From: Acetobacter aceti NBRC 14818
Lineage (GTDB): Bacteria; Pseudomonadota; Alphaproteobacteria; Acetobacterales; Acetobacteraceae
DNA length: 64,000 bases
NCBI RefSeq assembly: GCF_000193495.2
Contig: NZ_AP023410.1
Span: 3,247,501-3,311,500 of the forward strand
Direction: 5' to 3'
Made by a program: the position numbers and the translations under genes. This document shows, in pieces, positions 1-8,303 of the stretch (positions are counted from its first letter, which is position 1; each line of letters begins with the position of its first letter). The notes below the pieces were generated by a model. It made no database searches and was not told where the DNA came from. It saw only the letters and a program-made list of their open reading frames with translations.

Positions 1-762
1 CCCTGGCTTGCCCTGCTGGCGGCGACGGCTGCCGGAGCGTTGGGGGGGATGGCGTTCGCCTGTGCGGCGGTCCTTGTGCAGGCGAGTCAGGTTCTGTGCG
101 GGCTGGCGGTGACTTTCCTTGGGGTCGGTCTGTCCGCCGTAATCGGTCACTCGGTGGCGGGGATGCCTGCTCCCGTGACATTTGCGCCCGTGTCGATTCC
201 CGTCCTGTCGGCGTTGCCGATCATTGGTCCCGCCTTTTTCGCGCAGAATCTGCTGATCGTTCCTGCCTACATTCTGGTGCCAGCGGCCTGTCACTATGTG
301 CTGTTTCACACACGTCACGGCCTGAACATGCGCGCCGTGGGTGAAAACCCTGCCGCAGCCGACGCAGCGGGGATTCCGGTTCGCGCGATCCGATTCTGGT
401 ATGTCACGCTCGGCGCGGCTCTGGCTGGCGCGGCAGGGGCCTATCTCAGTCTGGCGGTCATTCCGAGCTGGTCGGAAGGTATGGTGGCCGGACGCGGCTG
501 GATTGCGCTCGCTCTGGTCATTTTTGCCGGTTTCAGACCGTTCAATGCGGCGGCAGGAGGCCTGCTGTTTGGTCTCATCAGCGCTATCGGGTTTCTGGGG
601 CAGGCAAGGGGATGGCCCATTGCCGCACCGGTCCTGAACATGCTGCCCTATCTGGGAACGCTGGCCTTTATCATGCTGCCCGCCGTGTTCAGACGGAAGC
701 GTCGTCGCGGCGGAGAGGCCCCCGCAGCTCTGGGGCTGCCTTATTTCCGAAGCGTAAGATGA
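1..762 (+). CDS. Nucleoside/BMP-type ABC transporter permease (5' end outside window)
   Basis: The reading frame is open from base 1, so the start lies upstream of the window. The visible 253 residues are hydrophobic with about six membrane segments and end in a basic cytoplasmic tail. The stretch GENPAAADAAGIPV, followed by a GAALAGAAGAYL helix and a GRGWIALALVIF helix, is the pattern of inner-membrane permeases that pair with BMP-type lipoprotein binding proteins (NupQ/YufQ family). Those transporters import nucleosides or related small molecules. The ATPase and binding-protein partners should lie upstream, outside the window. Substrate is inferred from family only. Confidence 0.8.
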   Translation, partial: PWLALLAATAAGALGGMAFACAAVLVQASQVLCGLAVTFLGVGLSAVIGHSVAGMPAPVTFAPVSIPVLSALPIIGPAFFAQNLLIVPAYILVPAACHYVLFHTRHGLNMRAVGENPAAADAAGIPVRAIRFWYVTLGAALAGAAGAYLSLAVIPSWSEGMVAGRGWIALALVIFAGFRPFNAAAGGLLFGLISAIGFLGQARGWPIAAPVLNMLPYLGTLAFIMLPAVFRRKRRRGGEAPAALGLPYFRSVR

Positions 763-836
763 AGCTTTTCCAAAAAGCTTCAGAGAACGTCACCTTTTTG
801 GAAAAAGGCGACACCCAAAAACTTTTATCTGTTGCG
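762..836. repeat. Dispersed A/T-rich hairpin repeat, copy A
   Basis: Directly after the permease stop lies a run of inverted repeats: GAAGCTTTTCC pairs with a nearby AAAAAGCTTC, and CCTTTTTGG pairs with GGAAAAAGG. Read on the minus strand it begins AAAAGTTTTTGG...GCCTTTTTC, which also begins copies B (5459-5512) and C (5984-6028). All three sit just 3' of a gene end, so a role as transcription terminator is likely. Copy A is longer and carries an extra hairpin. Confidence 0.6.
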
Positions 837-973
837 GTCCGTTAAGTGGGGGCGATCCTTTTCCAAAGAAGCGCCCCTGCTGAATGGTCATGCCGGTATG
901 AGAGGGTGAGGTGTTCCCCTCAGCGGTTTCCCGTGCTTGCTTGCCACCCAGCAACAGGTTCAGGGGTGAAACC

Positions 974-1975
974 ATGGTTCAGGGCGACTCTTCCTCCACG
1001 CTACGGGTAGGGCTTGTAGGATGCGGACATTTCGGACGGTTTCACGCCCTGAAATCAGCCGCAGCGCCTAGAGAGACGCTGGTGGGGCTGTTCGATCCGG
1101 ATCAAACGAAGGCCGAAGCGCTGGCAAAGGAAGCAGGCACGAAGGCGTTCGGCGATCTCGATGAACTGCTGTCTCAGGTCGAGGCCGTGATCATCGCAGT
1201 GCCGGCTGAGTTGCATTTCACGCTGGCCGTGCAGGCGCTCCGGGCGGGGAAGCATGTGCTGGTCGAGAAGCCGATGGCGGCGACTCTGGAGGAAGCCGAC
1301 GAACTGGTCACACTGGCTCGTAATGCCGGAAAGGTGCTTCAGGTCGGACATCTGCTCCGCTACTCGGCGGAATACGAGGCCATCACGGCGCGAATCAAGC
1401 GTCCACTTTATATAGAGGCGACCCGCATCGCGCCGTTCAAGCCGCGTGGCACGGATGTGTCGGTGATCCTCGATCTTATGATTCACGATCTCGACCTGAT
1501 TCTGGCCATTGTCGACAGCCCCATCGCGCAGGTTGATGCGATCGGTGCGGCGGTCAGTTCCGAGCACGAAGACATCGCCAACGCCCGGGTGCGATTCGAG
1601 AATGGCTGCGTGGCGACCATCACGGCCAGCAGGATTTCCCTCAAGACCGAGCGCAAGATGCGGCTGTTTTCTGCGGAGGGCTATCTCTCTGCCGACTTCG
1701 GAAAGCGTGAACTGGTGTTGATCGGGCGCGAGAAGGGGATGCTGTTGCCGGGGACCGGAGGCTTCCGACGGGAAGCTGCGTCGTGGAAAGAACACGATTC
1801 TCTGGAAGCCGAGCATCGGGCCTTCGCAGCCTCCTGTCTGGATGGCGCTCCTGTGAAGGTGGATGCGCAGGCCGGGCGTCGCGCACTGGAAGCGGCTCTA
1901 GCGGTAGGAGACGGCATCGCGGAATCGCGGCAGAGAATGGAACTCTCGGGCCTGATCGGTGATCTTTCTTCCTGA
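974..1975 (+). CDS. Gfo/Idh/MocA family NAD(P)-dependent oxidoreductase
   Basis: A 333-residue cytoplasmic oxidoreductase. The N-terminal Rossmann motif VGLVGCGHFG binds NAD(P). The family signature EKPMA lies near residue 99 and is followed by the alpha/beta substrate domain, where a DLMIHDLDL segment supplies the usual active-site Asp/His region. Start: the frame is open to 911, but ATG 974 has AGGGGTG directly upstream and places the Rossmann fold at the normal distance. Members oxidise or reduce sugars, inositols or UDP-sugars; nothing here fixes the substrate. The preceding permease ends about 210 bases upstream with a hairpin repeat between them, so co-transcription is unlikely. Confidence 0.85.
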   Translation: MVQGDSSSTLRVGLVGCGHFGRFHALKSAAAPRETLVGLFDPDQTKAEALAKEAGTKAFGDLDELLSQVEAVIIAVPAELHFTLAVQALRAGKHVLVEKPMAATLEEADELVTLARNAGKVLQVGHLLRYSAEYEAITARIKRPLYIEATRIAPFKPRGTDVSVILDLMIHDLDLILAIVDSPIAQVDAIGAAVSSEHEDIANARVRFENGCVATITASRISLKTERKMRLFSAEGYLSADFGKRELVLIGREKGMLLPGTGGFRREAASWKEHDSLEAEHRAFAASCLDGAPVKVDAQAGRRALEAALAVGDGIAESRQRMELSGLIGDLSS

Positions 1976-2162
1976 GAATGGAGGAAAGAAAAGGGACCAC
2001 GAAACAGGCCTTTCGGACGCCATAAGGTTTCTGTAAGGAAAGGCTTGCATCGCGCTGATTTTGAGAACAAAAAAAGAACGAGGCGACCTTGAAATGGACG
2101 CCCCTATTTTGTTTGGCGGAAAGCCGCCGGGTTTAATTCGTCAACACTTTTTTTGTGCTTTT

Positions 2163-2209
2163 GCCCTATATCTTGTGCTAGCAGTTGGTCTGCATACAGC
2201 ATATTGTGT
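2163..2209 (+). promoter_or_regulatory. Tandem NrdR-like boxes upstream of nrdA
   Basis: Two 16-base sites, GCCCTATATCTTGTGC at 2163-2178 and ATACAGCATATTGTGT at 2194-2209, match the NrdR consensus (ACACWATATATWGTGT) at 12 and 13 of 16 positions. Their starts are 31 bases apart, close to three helical turns, which is the known spacing of NrdR box pairs before ribonucleotide reductase operons. The sites lie 73-119 bases before the nrdA start. Repression by NrdR-ATP/dATP is therefore likely; the nrdR gene itself is not in the window. Confidence 0.7.
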
Positions 2210-2281
2210 CCCCACAACGCGGGACGAAATGTCCGTGTCCTTGATTTTACCAAAATTGCCTGAGTGCACGGAGCAACCTGA

Positions 2282-4204
2282 GTGAGCCTGACTACAGACA
2301 TGTCTGACACCCTCTCCGGTTTCCCCGCCAGCCATTCCGAGGATGAAGGTTCTCTCTTCGAGCCCGATATGCTGGACGATATCGTGCAGCTTCCCGGCCA
2401 TCATCCCGTCCGCGTGGATCGTTCCCGTGATGCGCTGCTGACCGACTTCGGCCGCGCCACACTGGATAACCGCTATCTCCTGCCGGATGAGAGCTATCAG
2501 GATCTCTTTGCGCGCGTCGCGTCCTATTACGGTGCGGATGCCGCTCATGCACAGCGACTCTATGACTATATTTCCCGTCACTGGTTCATGCCGGCAACGC
2601 CTGTTCTGTCGAATGGCGGCACCAGTCGCGGACTGCCGATTTCCTGCTTCCTGAATGAAGCCTCTGACAGCCTTGATGGCATTGTCGGCCTCTGGAACGA
2701 GAATGTGTGGCTGGCGTCCCGTGGTGGCGGCATTGGTTCCTACTGGGGCAATCTGCGCTCCATCGGCGAGAATGTCGGGCGTAACGGCAAGACGTCGGGC
2801 GTCATCCCGTTCATCCGGGTGATGGACAGTCTGACGCTGGCGATCTCACAGGGTTCGCTGCGTCGTGGGTCGGCTGCGGTGTATCTGCCGGTCTGGCATC
2901 CGGAGATCGAGGAATTCATCGAGATTCGTCGTCCTACGGGTGGTGATCCGAACCGTAAGGCTCTCAATCTTCATCATGGCGTTCTGGTTACGGATGCGTT
3001 CATGCGCGCCGTCGAGGCTGATGAGCAGTGGGCGCTTCTGTCTCCCAAGGATCATACGGTCATCCGTAAGGTGTCGGCGCGGTCGCTGTGGATTCGTATC
3101 CTGACCGCACGCATGGAGCAGGGGGAGCCTTACATCGTCTATTCCGACCATGTGAATAATGCTCGTCCGGAGCACCAGAAGCTGGCTGGTCTGGAGGTCA
3201 AGACCTCCAACCTGTGTTCCGAAATCACGCTGCCGACGGGCATTGATCATCATGGCAAGGATCGCACTGCGGTATGCTGCCTGTCCTCGCTCAACCTCGA
3301 GACGTGGGATGACTGGCACGATAATCCGCAGTTCATCGAAGACGTGATGCTGTTCCTGGACAACGTGCTGCAGGACTTCATCGACCGTGCGCCAAAGGAA
3401 ATGCACCGCGCCGCCTATGCGGCGATGCGTGAGCGTTCCGTTGGTCTTGGTGTGATGGGCTTCCATTCCTTCCTGCAGGCGCGGAAGGTGCCGTTTGAAA
3501 GCGTCATTGCGAAAGTCTGGAATCGCAAGATTTTCAAGCAGATTCGTGAGCAGGCGGATGCGGCGTCCAAGGCGCTGGCCAAGACTCGCGGGCCTTGCCC
3601 TGATGCCGCCGAATACGGGTTTGAGGAGCGGTTTTCCAACAAGCTGGCTATCGCGCCGACGGCGTCGATCTCCATTATCGCAGGTAATGCCAGCCCCGGT
3701 ATCGAACCGATCACGGCGAATGTTTTCCTTCAGAAGACACTATCCGGATCGTTCTCTGTCCGTAACCGGCATCTGAAAAAGCTGCTGATTGAGAAAGGAC
3801 AGGATACAGACGATGTCTGGTCATCCATCACCCTGAATCAGGGCAGCGTGCAGCACCTCGATTTCCTCACTCAGGATGAGAAAGACGTCTACAAGACCGC
3901 TTTCGAACTCGATCAGCGCTGGGTTGTCGAACATGCGGCTGACCGTGCGCCGTTCATCTGTCAGGCGCAGTCCGTAAACCTGTTCCTGCCCGCGAATGTC
4001 CATAAGCGCGATCTGCACCAGATTCATTTCCAGGCTTGGAAAAAGGGCGTCAAATCGCTCTATTACTGTCGCTCCCTGTCCATCCAGCGTGCCGATACGG
4101 TGAGTAACGTCTCCCAGAAGCACGAGATGGATCTGAAGCCTCAGGCGGAGAGTGGGGCTACTACCGGGCCGAGTAATTACGAGGAATGTCTTTCCTGCCA
4201 GTAA
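2282..4204 (+). CDS. nrdA: Class I ribonucleoside-diphosphate reductase, large (alpha) subunit
   Basis: Catalytic subunit that reduces ribonucleoside diphosphates to deoxyribonucleotides. Expected residues are present: C122 (in GLPISCF) as redox cysteine, N310/C312/E314 (NLCSE) with the thiyl-radical cysteine, C332/C333 as the partner cysteine, the radical-transfer pair Y594-Y595, and a C-terminal shuttle pair C636/C639 (ECLSC). At 640 residues it is about 120 shorter than the E. coli protein. The first redox cysteine at 122 rather than 225 shows that the N-terminal ATP-cone is absent. Start GTG 2282 is preceded by GGAG at 8 bases; ATG 2300 is an alternative. nrdB follows after 217 bases with a terminator-like hairpin between. 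Confidence 0.95.
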   Translation: MSLTTDMSDTLSGFPASHSEDEGSLFEPDMLDDIVQLPGHHPVRVDRSRDALLTDFGRATLDNRYLLPDESYQDLFARVASYYGADAAHAQRLYDYISRHWFMPATPVLSNGGTSRGLPISCFLNEASDSLDGIVGLWNENVWLASRGGGIGSYWGNLRSIGENVGRNGKTSGVIPFIRVMDSLTLAISQGSLRRGSAAVYLPVWHPEIEEFIEIRRPTGGDPNRKALNLHHGVLVTDAFMRAVEADEQWALLSPKDHTVIRKVSARSLWIRILTARMEQGEPYIVYSDHVNNARPEHQKLAGLEVKTSNLCSEITLPTGIDHHGKDRTAVCCLSSLNLETWDDWHDNPQFIEDVMLFLDNVLQDFIDRAPKEMHRAAYAAMRERSVGLGVMGFHSFLQARKVPFESVIAKVWNRKIFKQIREQADAASKALAKTRGPCPDAAEYGFEERFSNKLAIAPTASISIIAGNASPGIEPITANVFLQKTLSGSFSVRNRHLKKLLIEKGQDTDDVWSSITLNQGSVQHLDFLTQDEKDVYKTAFELDQRWVVEHAADRAPFICQAQSVNLFLPANVHKRDLHQIHFQAWKKGVKSLYYCRSLSIQRADTVSNVSQKHEMDLKPQAESGATTGPSNYEECLSCQ

Positions 4205-4237
4205 GGTTAAGACAGAACGTGGTACGCCGCCGTCTGA

Positions 4238-4273
4238 ACGGGTGTGAGCGAAAACCGCTTACACCCGTTTTTG
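4238..4273 (+). terminator. Hairpin with T-run after nrdA
   Basis: ACGGGTGTGAGCG pairs with CGCTTACACCCGT across a 5-base loop, with one G-T wobble, and is followed by a short T-run. It lies between nrdA and nrdB, so it may attenuate read-through or give nrdB its own level of expression. Confidence 0.7.
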
Positions 4274-4421
4274 ATGTTCTTTCATTGATGAGAAAATCGT
4301 CAGTAAGATAAAGGCTTTTTCTTTTATATTTCTGGAAATTCAGCCGCTGTAGCGTTATCAGTTCTAGCTGAAATGCCGTTGCGCTTCTTTCCGATCATCC
4401 TTCCAGACAGCAGGTGCCGTG

Positions 4422-5423
4422 ATGACGACGCAGGAACATGAGAAATTCGATCTTCTGACCGCCAATCCGGTCTACAAGCCGTTCCGTTATCCGTGGGCTT
4501 ACGATGCCTGGCTCACACAGCAGCGCGTTCACTGGCTGCCGGAAGAAGTGCCGCTGGCTGATGACGTGAAGGACTGGCATCGCGTTCTCAATGACGGCGA
4601 GCGTCATCTGGTCACGCAGATTTTCCGCTTCTTCACGCAGTCCGATGTGGAAGTGAATAACTGTTACATGAAGAAATACAGTCAGGTTTTCAAACCGACT
4701 GAAGTTCTCATGATGCTGTCGGCGTTCTCCAATATCGAGACGATCCACATCGCCGCCTACAGCCATCTCCTTGATACGATTGGAATGCCCGAAAGCGAGT
4801 ATTCCATGTTCCTGAAATACAAGGAGATGAAGGACAAATACGATTACATGCAGACCTTCTCGGTCGACAACAAGCATGAAATCGCAAAAACCCTTGCTGC
4901 TTTCGGAGCTTTTACCGAAGGGCTTCAGCTTTTCGCTTCCTTTGCCATCCTGTTGAATTTCCCGCGCTTCAACAAGCTCAAGGGTATGGGACAGATTGTC
5001 AGCTGGTCGGTCAGGGACGAGACGCTGCACTGTCTGTCTGTGGCACGTCTGTTCCGGACATTCGTTCATGAAAATCCGGAGATCTGGACGGATCGGCTCA
5101 AGAGCGAAATCACCGAAATCTGCGAGACCATTGTCGAGCACGAAGACGCCTTCATTGATCTGGCGTTTGAAGCTGGCCCTGTGGAAGGTCTGGATGCCGA
5201 TCAGGTCAAGGCGTACATTCGCTTTATCGCGGATCGCCGTCTGGGACAGATTGGTCTTGACCCGATTTATGGTGGTCTTGAGCGGAACCCGCTGCCGTGG
5301 GTGGACGACATGCTAAATGCGGTCGAACATACGAACTTCTTCGAGAACCGGGCGACGGAATATAGCCGGGCTTCGACGGCTGGAACCTGGGAAGAGGCGT
5401 TCGAAACAGACGTTTTCGGCTGA
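4422..5423 (+). CDS. nrdB: Class I ribonucleoside-diphosphate reductase, small (beta) subunit
   Basis: Radical-generating partner of NrdA, 333 residues, ferritin-like. The metal ligands are visible: D75 (FTQSD), E106 and H109 (ETIH), E166 (FTEG), E200 and H203 (DETLH). The radical tyrosine Y113 lies four residues after H109, so this is a tyrosyl-radical type and not the Tyr-less class Ic type. No ATP-cone is present at either end. Start ATG 4422 has AGG seven bases upstream; GTG 4419 is an in-frame alternative. Metal content (Fe or Mn) cannot be read from the sequence. Confidence 0.95.
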   Translation: MTTQEHEKFDLLTANPVYKPFRYPWAYDAWLTQQRVHWLPEEVPLADDVKDWHRVLNDGERHLVTQIFRFFTQSDVEVNNCYMKKYSQVFKPTEVLMMLSAFSNIETIHIAAYSHLLDTIGMPESEYSMFLKYKEMKDKYDYMQTFSVDNKHEIAKTLAAFGAFTEGLQLFASFAILLNFPRFNKLKGMGQIVSWSVRDETLHCLSVARLFRTFVHENPEIWTDRLKSEITEICETIVEHEDAFIDLAFEAGPVEGLDADQVKAYIRFIADRRLGQIGLDPIYGGLERNPLPWVDDMLNAVEHTNFFENRATEYSRASTAGTWEEAFETDVFG

Positions 5424-5458
5424 TGGCTGTTTTGTGACAGCTTTCAGACCATGAGTCA

Positions 5459-5512
5459 TAAAAGTTTCTGGTTGCTGCCTTTTTCAAAAAGCTTCGCCAA
5501 AAACATTTTATG
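5459..5512. repeat. Dispersed A/T-rich hairpin repeat, copy B
   Basis: Begins TAAAAGTTTCTGG and ends CCAAAAACATTTTA, with an inner CTTTTTCAAAAAG inverted repeat. The outer arms also pair. It lies 36 bases after the nrdB stop. Like copy C, it is preceded by the short string GTCATA. Confidence 0.65.
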
Positions 5513-5613
5513 ATTTGCAGGGCATTCATACCCGCAAACTTTGAAACAGTGCGGACAGCATTGCGCATATGGATTACGGACGCAGATGTGATGATCTGGC
5601 GGAGACCGGATCA

Positions 5614-5946
5614 ATGGTGGGTGATAGAGGAAAGATCAGTCGCAACGGACGCACGCTTGCGCGCCGTCTGTTGGCTGACGCCCATTTCGCCTGTGATTAT
5701 GGAGAATTTGATGTGGCCCGTGGCCTTTTAGGTCTGGCGGAACGCGTTATGAACCGGCGTAATGAGCAGCAGGGTGCATCGGGACGTCGGTTGCTGGAGC
5801 AACTGGTTCTGGGGTTTGAGCGGGTCTGGGAATTGGAGCATCGTGCATTGGAAATGCCGTCTCCGCTGGATCAGGTGCGCTTCGAAAGTCTTCGGGAGAT
5901 GTTGCTGCAACCCGGATCAGATCAGACCTGTTCTGATATTTCCTGA
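5614..5946 (+). CDS. Small hypothetical protein
   Basis: A 110-residue, probably helical and soluble protein, not recognised. ATG 5614 is preferred because GGAG lies nine bases upstream. An earlier ATG at 5569 would add 15 residues but has no ribosome-binding site. The segment ARRLLADAHFACDYGEFDVA followed by a repeated RLLEQLVL-type helix resembles a helical-hairpin fold, without a clear family. There is no signal peptide or membrane segment. It lies between repeat copies B and C, downstream of nrdB on the same strand, and may be transcribed alone. Confidence 0.55.
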   Translation: MVGDRGKISRNGRTLARRLLADAHFACDYGEFDVARGLLGLAERVMNRRNEQQGASGRRLLEQLVLGFERVWELEHRALEMPSPLDQVRFESLREMLLQPGSDQTCSDIS

Positions 5947-5983
5947 ATGGAAATGGACCGGTTTTTGATCTGAAGTCATAGTG

Positions 5984-6028
5984 AAAGTTTTTGGGGGGCA
6001 CCCTTTTTAAAAAGCTTCACCAAAAACT
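5984..6028. repeat. Dispersed A/T-rich hairpin repeat, copy C
   Basis: AAAGTTTTTGG and CCAAAAACT form the outer arms, and CCTTTTTAAAAAGC the inner arms. It sits between the converging ends of the 5614-5946 gene and the minus-strand flippase gene, the right place for a two-way terminator. Confidence 0.7.
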
Positions 6029-6031
6029 CTC

Positions 6032-7411
6032 TCAGTTTTCAGCAAGAGTCTCTTCTTCCATCCCGGCGTCTTCGGCTCCAAGCTGAATGGGCGTCGGAGG
6101 GACGATTGAACGGCGGTTGAAAAAGCAGTACACTGTCGGGATCAGCGAACAGAGCGACAGCAACAGCGGCCCTACGATAAAGGCAGCACCAGCCCCGTAT
6201 AATCCGAAATTCTGGGTCATATAGACCAGTGCTGCGATGTAAGCGCCTGTGCCGACGATATGGGAATAAAACAACGCCTTCGGGCGGCCCGCCATATAGA
6301 GCAAAGATTCCATCGGGAAGGCGCTGAGGGTGATGACCAGAGCAGGGGCCATCATGATGAGAAGACTGGCTGACTCCCGATATTTCTTGCCGAAAAGCGA
6401 GACGACAGGATGGCCAAGCAGCATGATCGCCAGAGCGACAGCCAGCCCGATACATCCGGCCAGAAATCCGGTCTTCAGCGCCAGCTTCCAGGGGCGTGTC
6501 GTGTGCGGATCAAGCCGCATGATTTCCGGATAAAACCCTTTTTCCATCAGTGTGGCGGGCTTGGTCGCGGAATTGATCACCGATGTGGCGATCTTGTAGA
6601 TTCCGACAGCCGCCGGTCCCAACATGCCACCGACAATCACATTACTGATCGGCTCCTTGCCGACGGCCAACGTGGTGTTCAGGTTGGTGGTCCAGATGAA
6701 GCTCCAAACTTTCGGTAGTTTGCGCGGAGCGGCAAAAAGGCTCGGGCGCAGGGCATCAAGCATTCTGTGACGGTCAAGCACAACAACAGCCATGCCCCAC
6801 AGGACAAGATCACCGGCAATGTCCGCGATATACCACGACAGCAGATAGGCGGGCATGCCCAACCCGGAAATCCAAGCCAGAACAGCACCCAGCGAACGTA
6901 TCAGCGGTGTGACGATCTGCTGAATGCTGAGCAGGTCAAAGCGATCCAGCAGGCGCAACGCTCCGGCGGGAGTGGCGCAGGACATGGTGGGGATCAGCGT
7001 GCAATAGGCGATGGCGAGCGGAATATGCTCCTGCTTCACGCCAAATTTCGTGCCGAAAAAGAACAGGGCCAACATGGCGCCGATCATGCCGATCACACCT
7101 GTGACGGCGTCAATCGCACAGGCAAACCGGATGGCGAGACGCGCGGGCAGGGTGTCGCCACGGGTCAGGGCCGGTGCGCCATAACGGATGATCATCTGCC
7201 AGCTCTGGGATTTCGTCAGGGCAGACGCACCCAGCGCGTAGGCGTGAATCAACATCACCGTGCCAAACAACTCGGCGCTCAGGCCGCGTCCTGTGCAGAC
7301 CAGCCCCAGAAGTCCGATAATGCCGCCAAGCAGTTTGGTGGAAGCAAGTTGTCCTGCTTTTTTGACGACGGACCGTAATATCCCGTCATTAAACCAGTTT
7401 TTCACAGCCAA
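6032..7411 (-). CDS. Polysaccharide/lipid-linked oligosaccharide flippase (Wzx/MATE-like)
   Basis: A 459-residue inner-membrane protein with about twelve to fourteen hydrophobic segments spread over its length. The first half contains the helix LLGGIIGLLGLVCTGRGLSA, and the middle contains the conserved-looking VAVGKEPISNVIVGGMLGPAAVGIYKIA. This pattern fits the polysaccharide transporter branch of the MOP superfamily, which moves lipid-linked glycan units across the inner membrane. Two kinase-like genes lie upstream on the same strand, about 140 bases away, suggesting a shared surface-glycan role. The glycan moved is unknown. Confidence 0.8.
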   Translation of the reverse strand: MAVKNWFNDGILRSVVKKAGQLASTKLLGGIIGLLGLVCTGRGLSAELFGTVMLIHAYALGASALTKSQSWQMIIRYGAPALTRGDTLPARLAIRFACAIDAVTGVIGMIGAMLALFFFGTKFGVKQEHIPLAIAYCTLIPTMSCATPAGALRLLDRFDLLSIQQIVTPLIRSLGAVLAWISGLGMPAYLLSWYIADIAGDLVLWGMAVVVLDRHRMLDALRPSLFAAPRKLPKVWSFIWTTNLNTTLAVGKEPISNVIVGGMLGPAAVGIYKIATSVINSATKPATLMEKGFYPEIMRLDPHTTRPWKLALKTGFLAGCIGLAVALAIMLLGHPVVSLFGKKYRESASLLIMMAPALVITLSAFPMESLLYMAGRPKALFYSHIVGTGAYIAALVYMTQNFGLYGAGAAFIVGPLLLSLCSLIPTVYCFFNRRSIVPPTPIQLGAEDAGMEEETLAEN

Positions 7412-7550
7412 TGATCCGAACGATATCCTGCTTCATTCTGAACCGGGCGCGCTGTAAACCCGGCATTGCCGTGCTTCATGACGGGTGAAGATCGCAGACG
7501 GTAACCAGCCAGGCTACGCAAGAAACGCTCTGCGCCGCCTACCGTGTCGT

Positions 7551-8303
7551 TCAGGAGGTTCCAAGAATAACGGGACAACATAGCCGCATCACTTCTTTCT
7601 TAACCTGCTCATAGGGCGAGCGAGCGTCAATCGTCACGATCGGTGCGCCTCCAAAGGTCAGTTTCTGTGTGGTGGCCGCTTTTGCGATGAGCGTCGCCAG
7701 ATCATGATCCGGTTTCCGGTTGAGGGCCGTTTGCGGGTCGACATCCAGCCTGATCACAAGGTTCGGTTTAATGGTGGTCATCTTCTGGTAGAGCCGCAGT
7801 TCACTCCGGGCGAGCGCCGCGACAAGACGGTTGCCGGGACGACCGGCGGACAGGCCGGGACCATCATGGAATGCTGGAATCTCGGTCTGGGGATAACGGT
7901 CTGTGATAACAGCGATACCGTGCTTCCGGGTATTCTGCATTTTCAGAAAACGACGATAACGGAGCAGTGAGAATCCGTACACGACGAGAGCGGTCACCAG
8001 ACCGGGAATCTTCTCGCCTTTGGAGCGGGTCTTCCTGGCCTTGCCGGTCAGCAGTTTCTCCAGAGCCGGTCCGATCAGCGGAATGGTGCCGATCCTGCGG
8101 CCCAGATCACCAGAGCCCAGACCGAGATAGAAGGTCCGGGTAGGGCGGATCTGATTAAGCTGGGCTGAGATTTCACTGGAAATGGCAGTTTTGCCTGCGC
8201 CGTCACAGCCAATCAGGGCCACGAGCGGAGCGAGCGACGCTTTCTGGGCGCGGACTGGCCGTGGGGCAGTATAAGGCTGCGAACCGTTGTTGGTCTGGCT
8301 CAT
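7551..8303 (-). CDS. Thymidylate-kinase-like P-loop protein (second of a tandem pair)
   Basis: A 250-residue soluble protein with a clear Walker A motif (GCDGAGKT, about residues 33-40) and a TDRYPQ motif of the thymidylate-kinase type, followed by an HDGPGL segment. It resembles its upstream neighbour along its full length (same P-loop, DRYPQ, DGP and LVIRLDVDPQTALNRKPDH blocks), so the two arose by duplication. Its ATG overlaps the neighbour's stop by four bases, indicating translational coupling. It is longer than housekeeping Tmk (about 210 residues) and lies beside a flippase. A role in glycan or lipid-precursor phosphorylation is therefore as likely as dTMP phosphorylation. Confidence 0.75.
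   Translation of the reverse strand: MSQTNNGSQPYTAPRPVRAQKASLAPLVALIGCDGAGKTAISSEISAQLNQIRPTRTFYLGLGSGDLGRRIGTIPLIGPALEKLLTGKARKTRSKGEKIPGLVTALVVYGFSLLRYRRFLKMQNTRKHGIAVITDRYPQTEIPAFHDGPGLSAGRPGNRLVAALARSELRLYQKMTTIKPNLVIRLDVDPQTALNRKPDHDLATLIAKAATTQKLTFGGAPIVTIDARSPYEQVKKEVMRLCCPVILGTS

Noticed and set aside
911..973. Extended start of the Gfo/Idh/MocA gene
   Set aside because: ATG 974 has a clear ribosome-binding site and the Rossmann motif sits at the usual distance; the 21 extra residues have no support.
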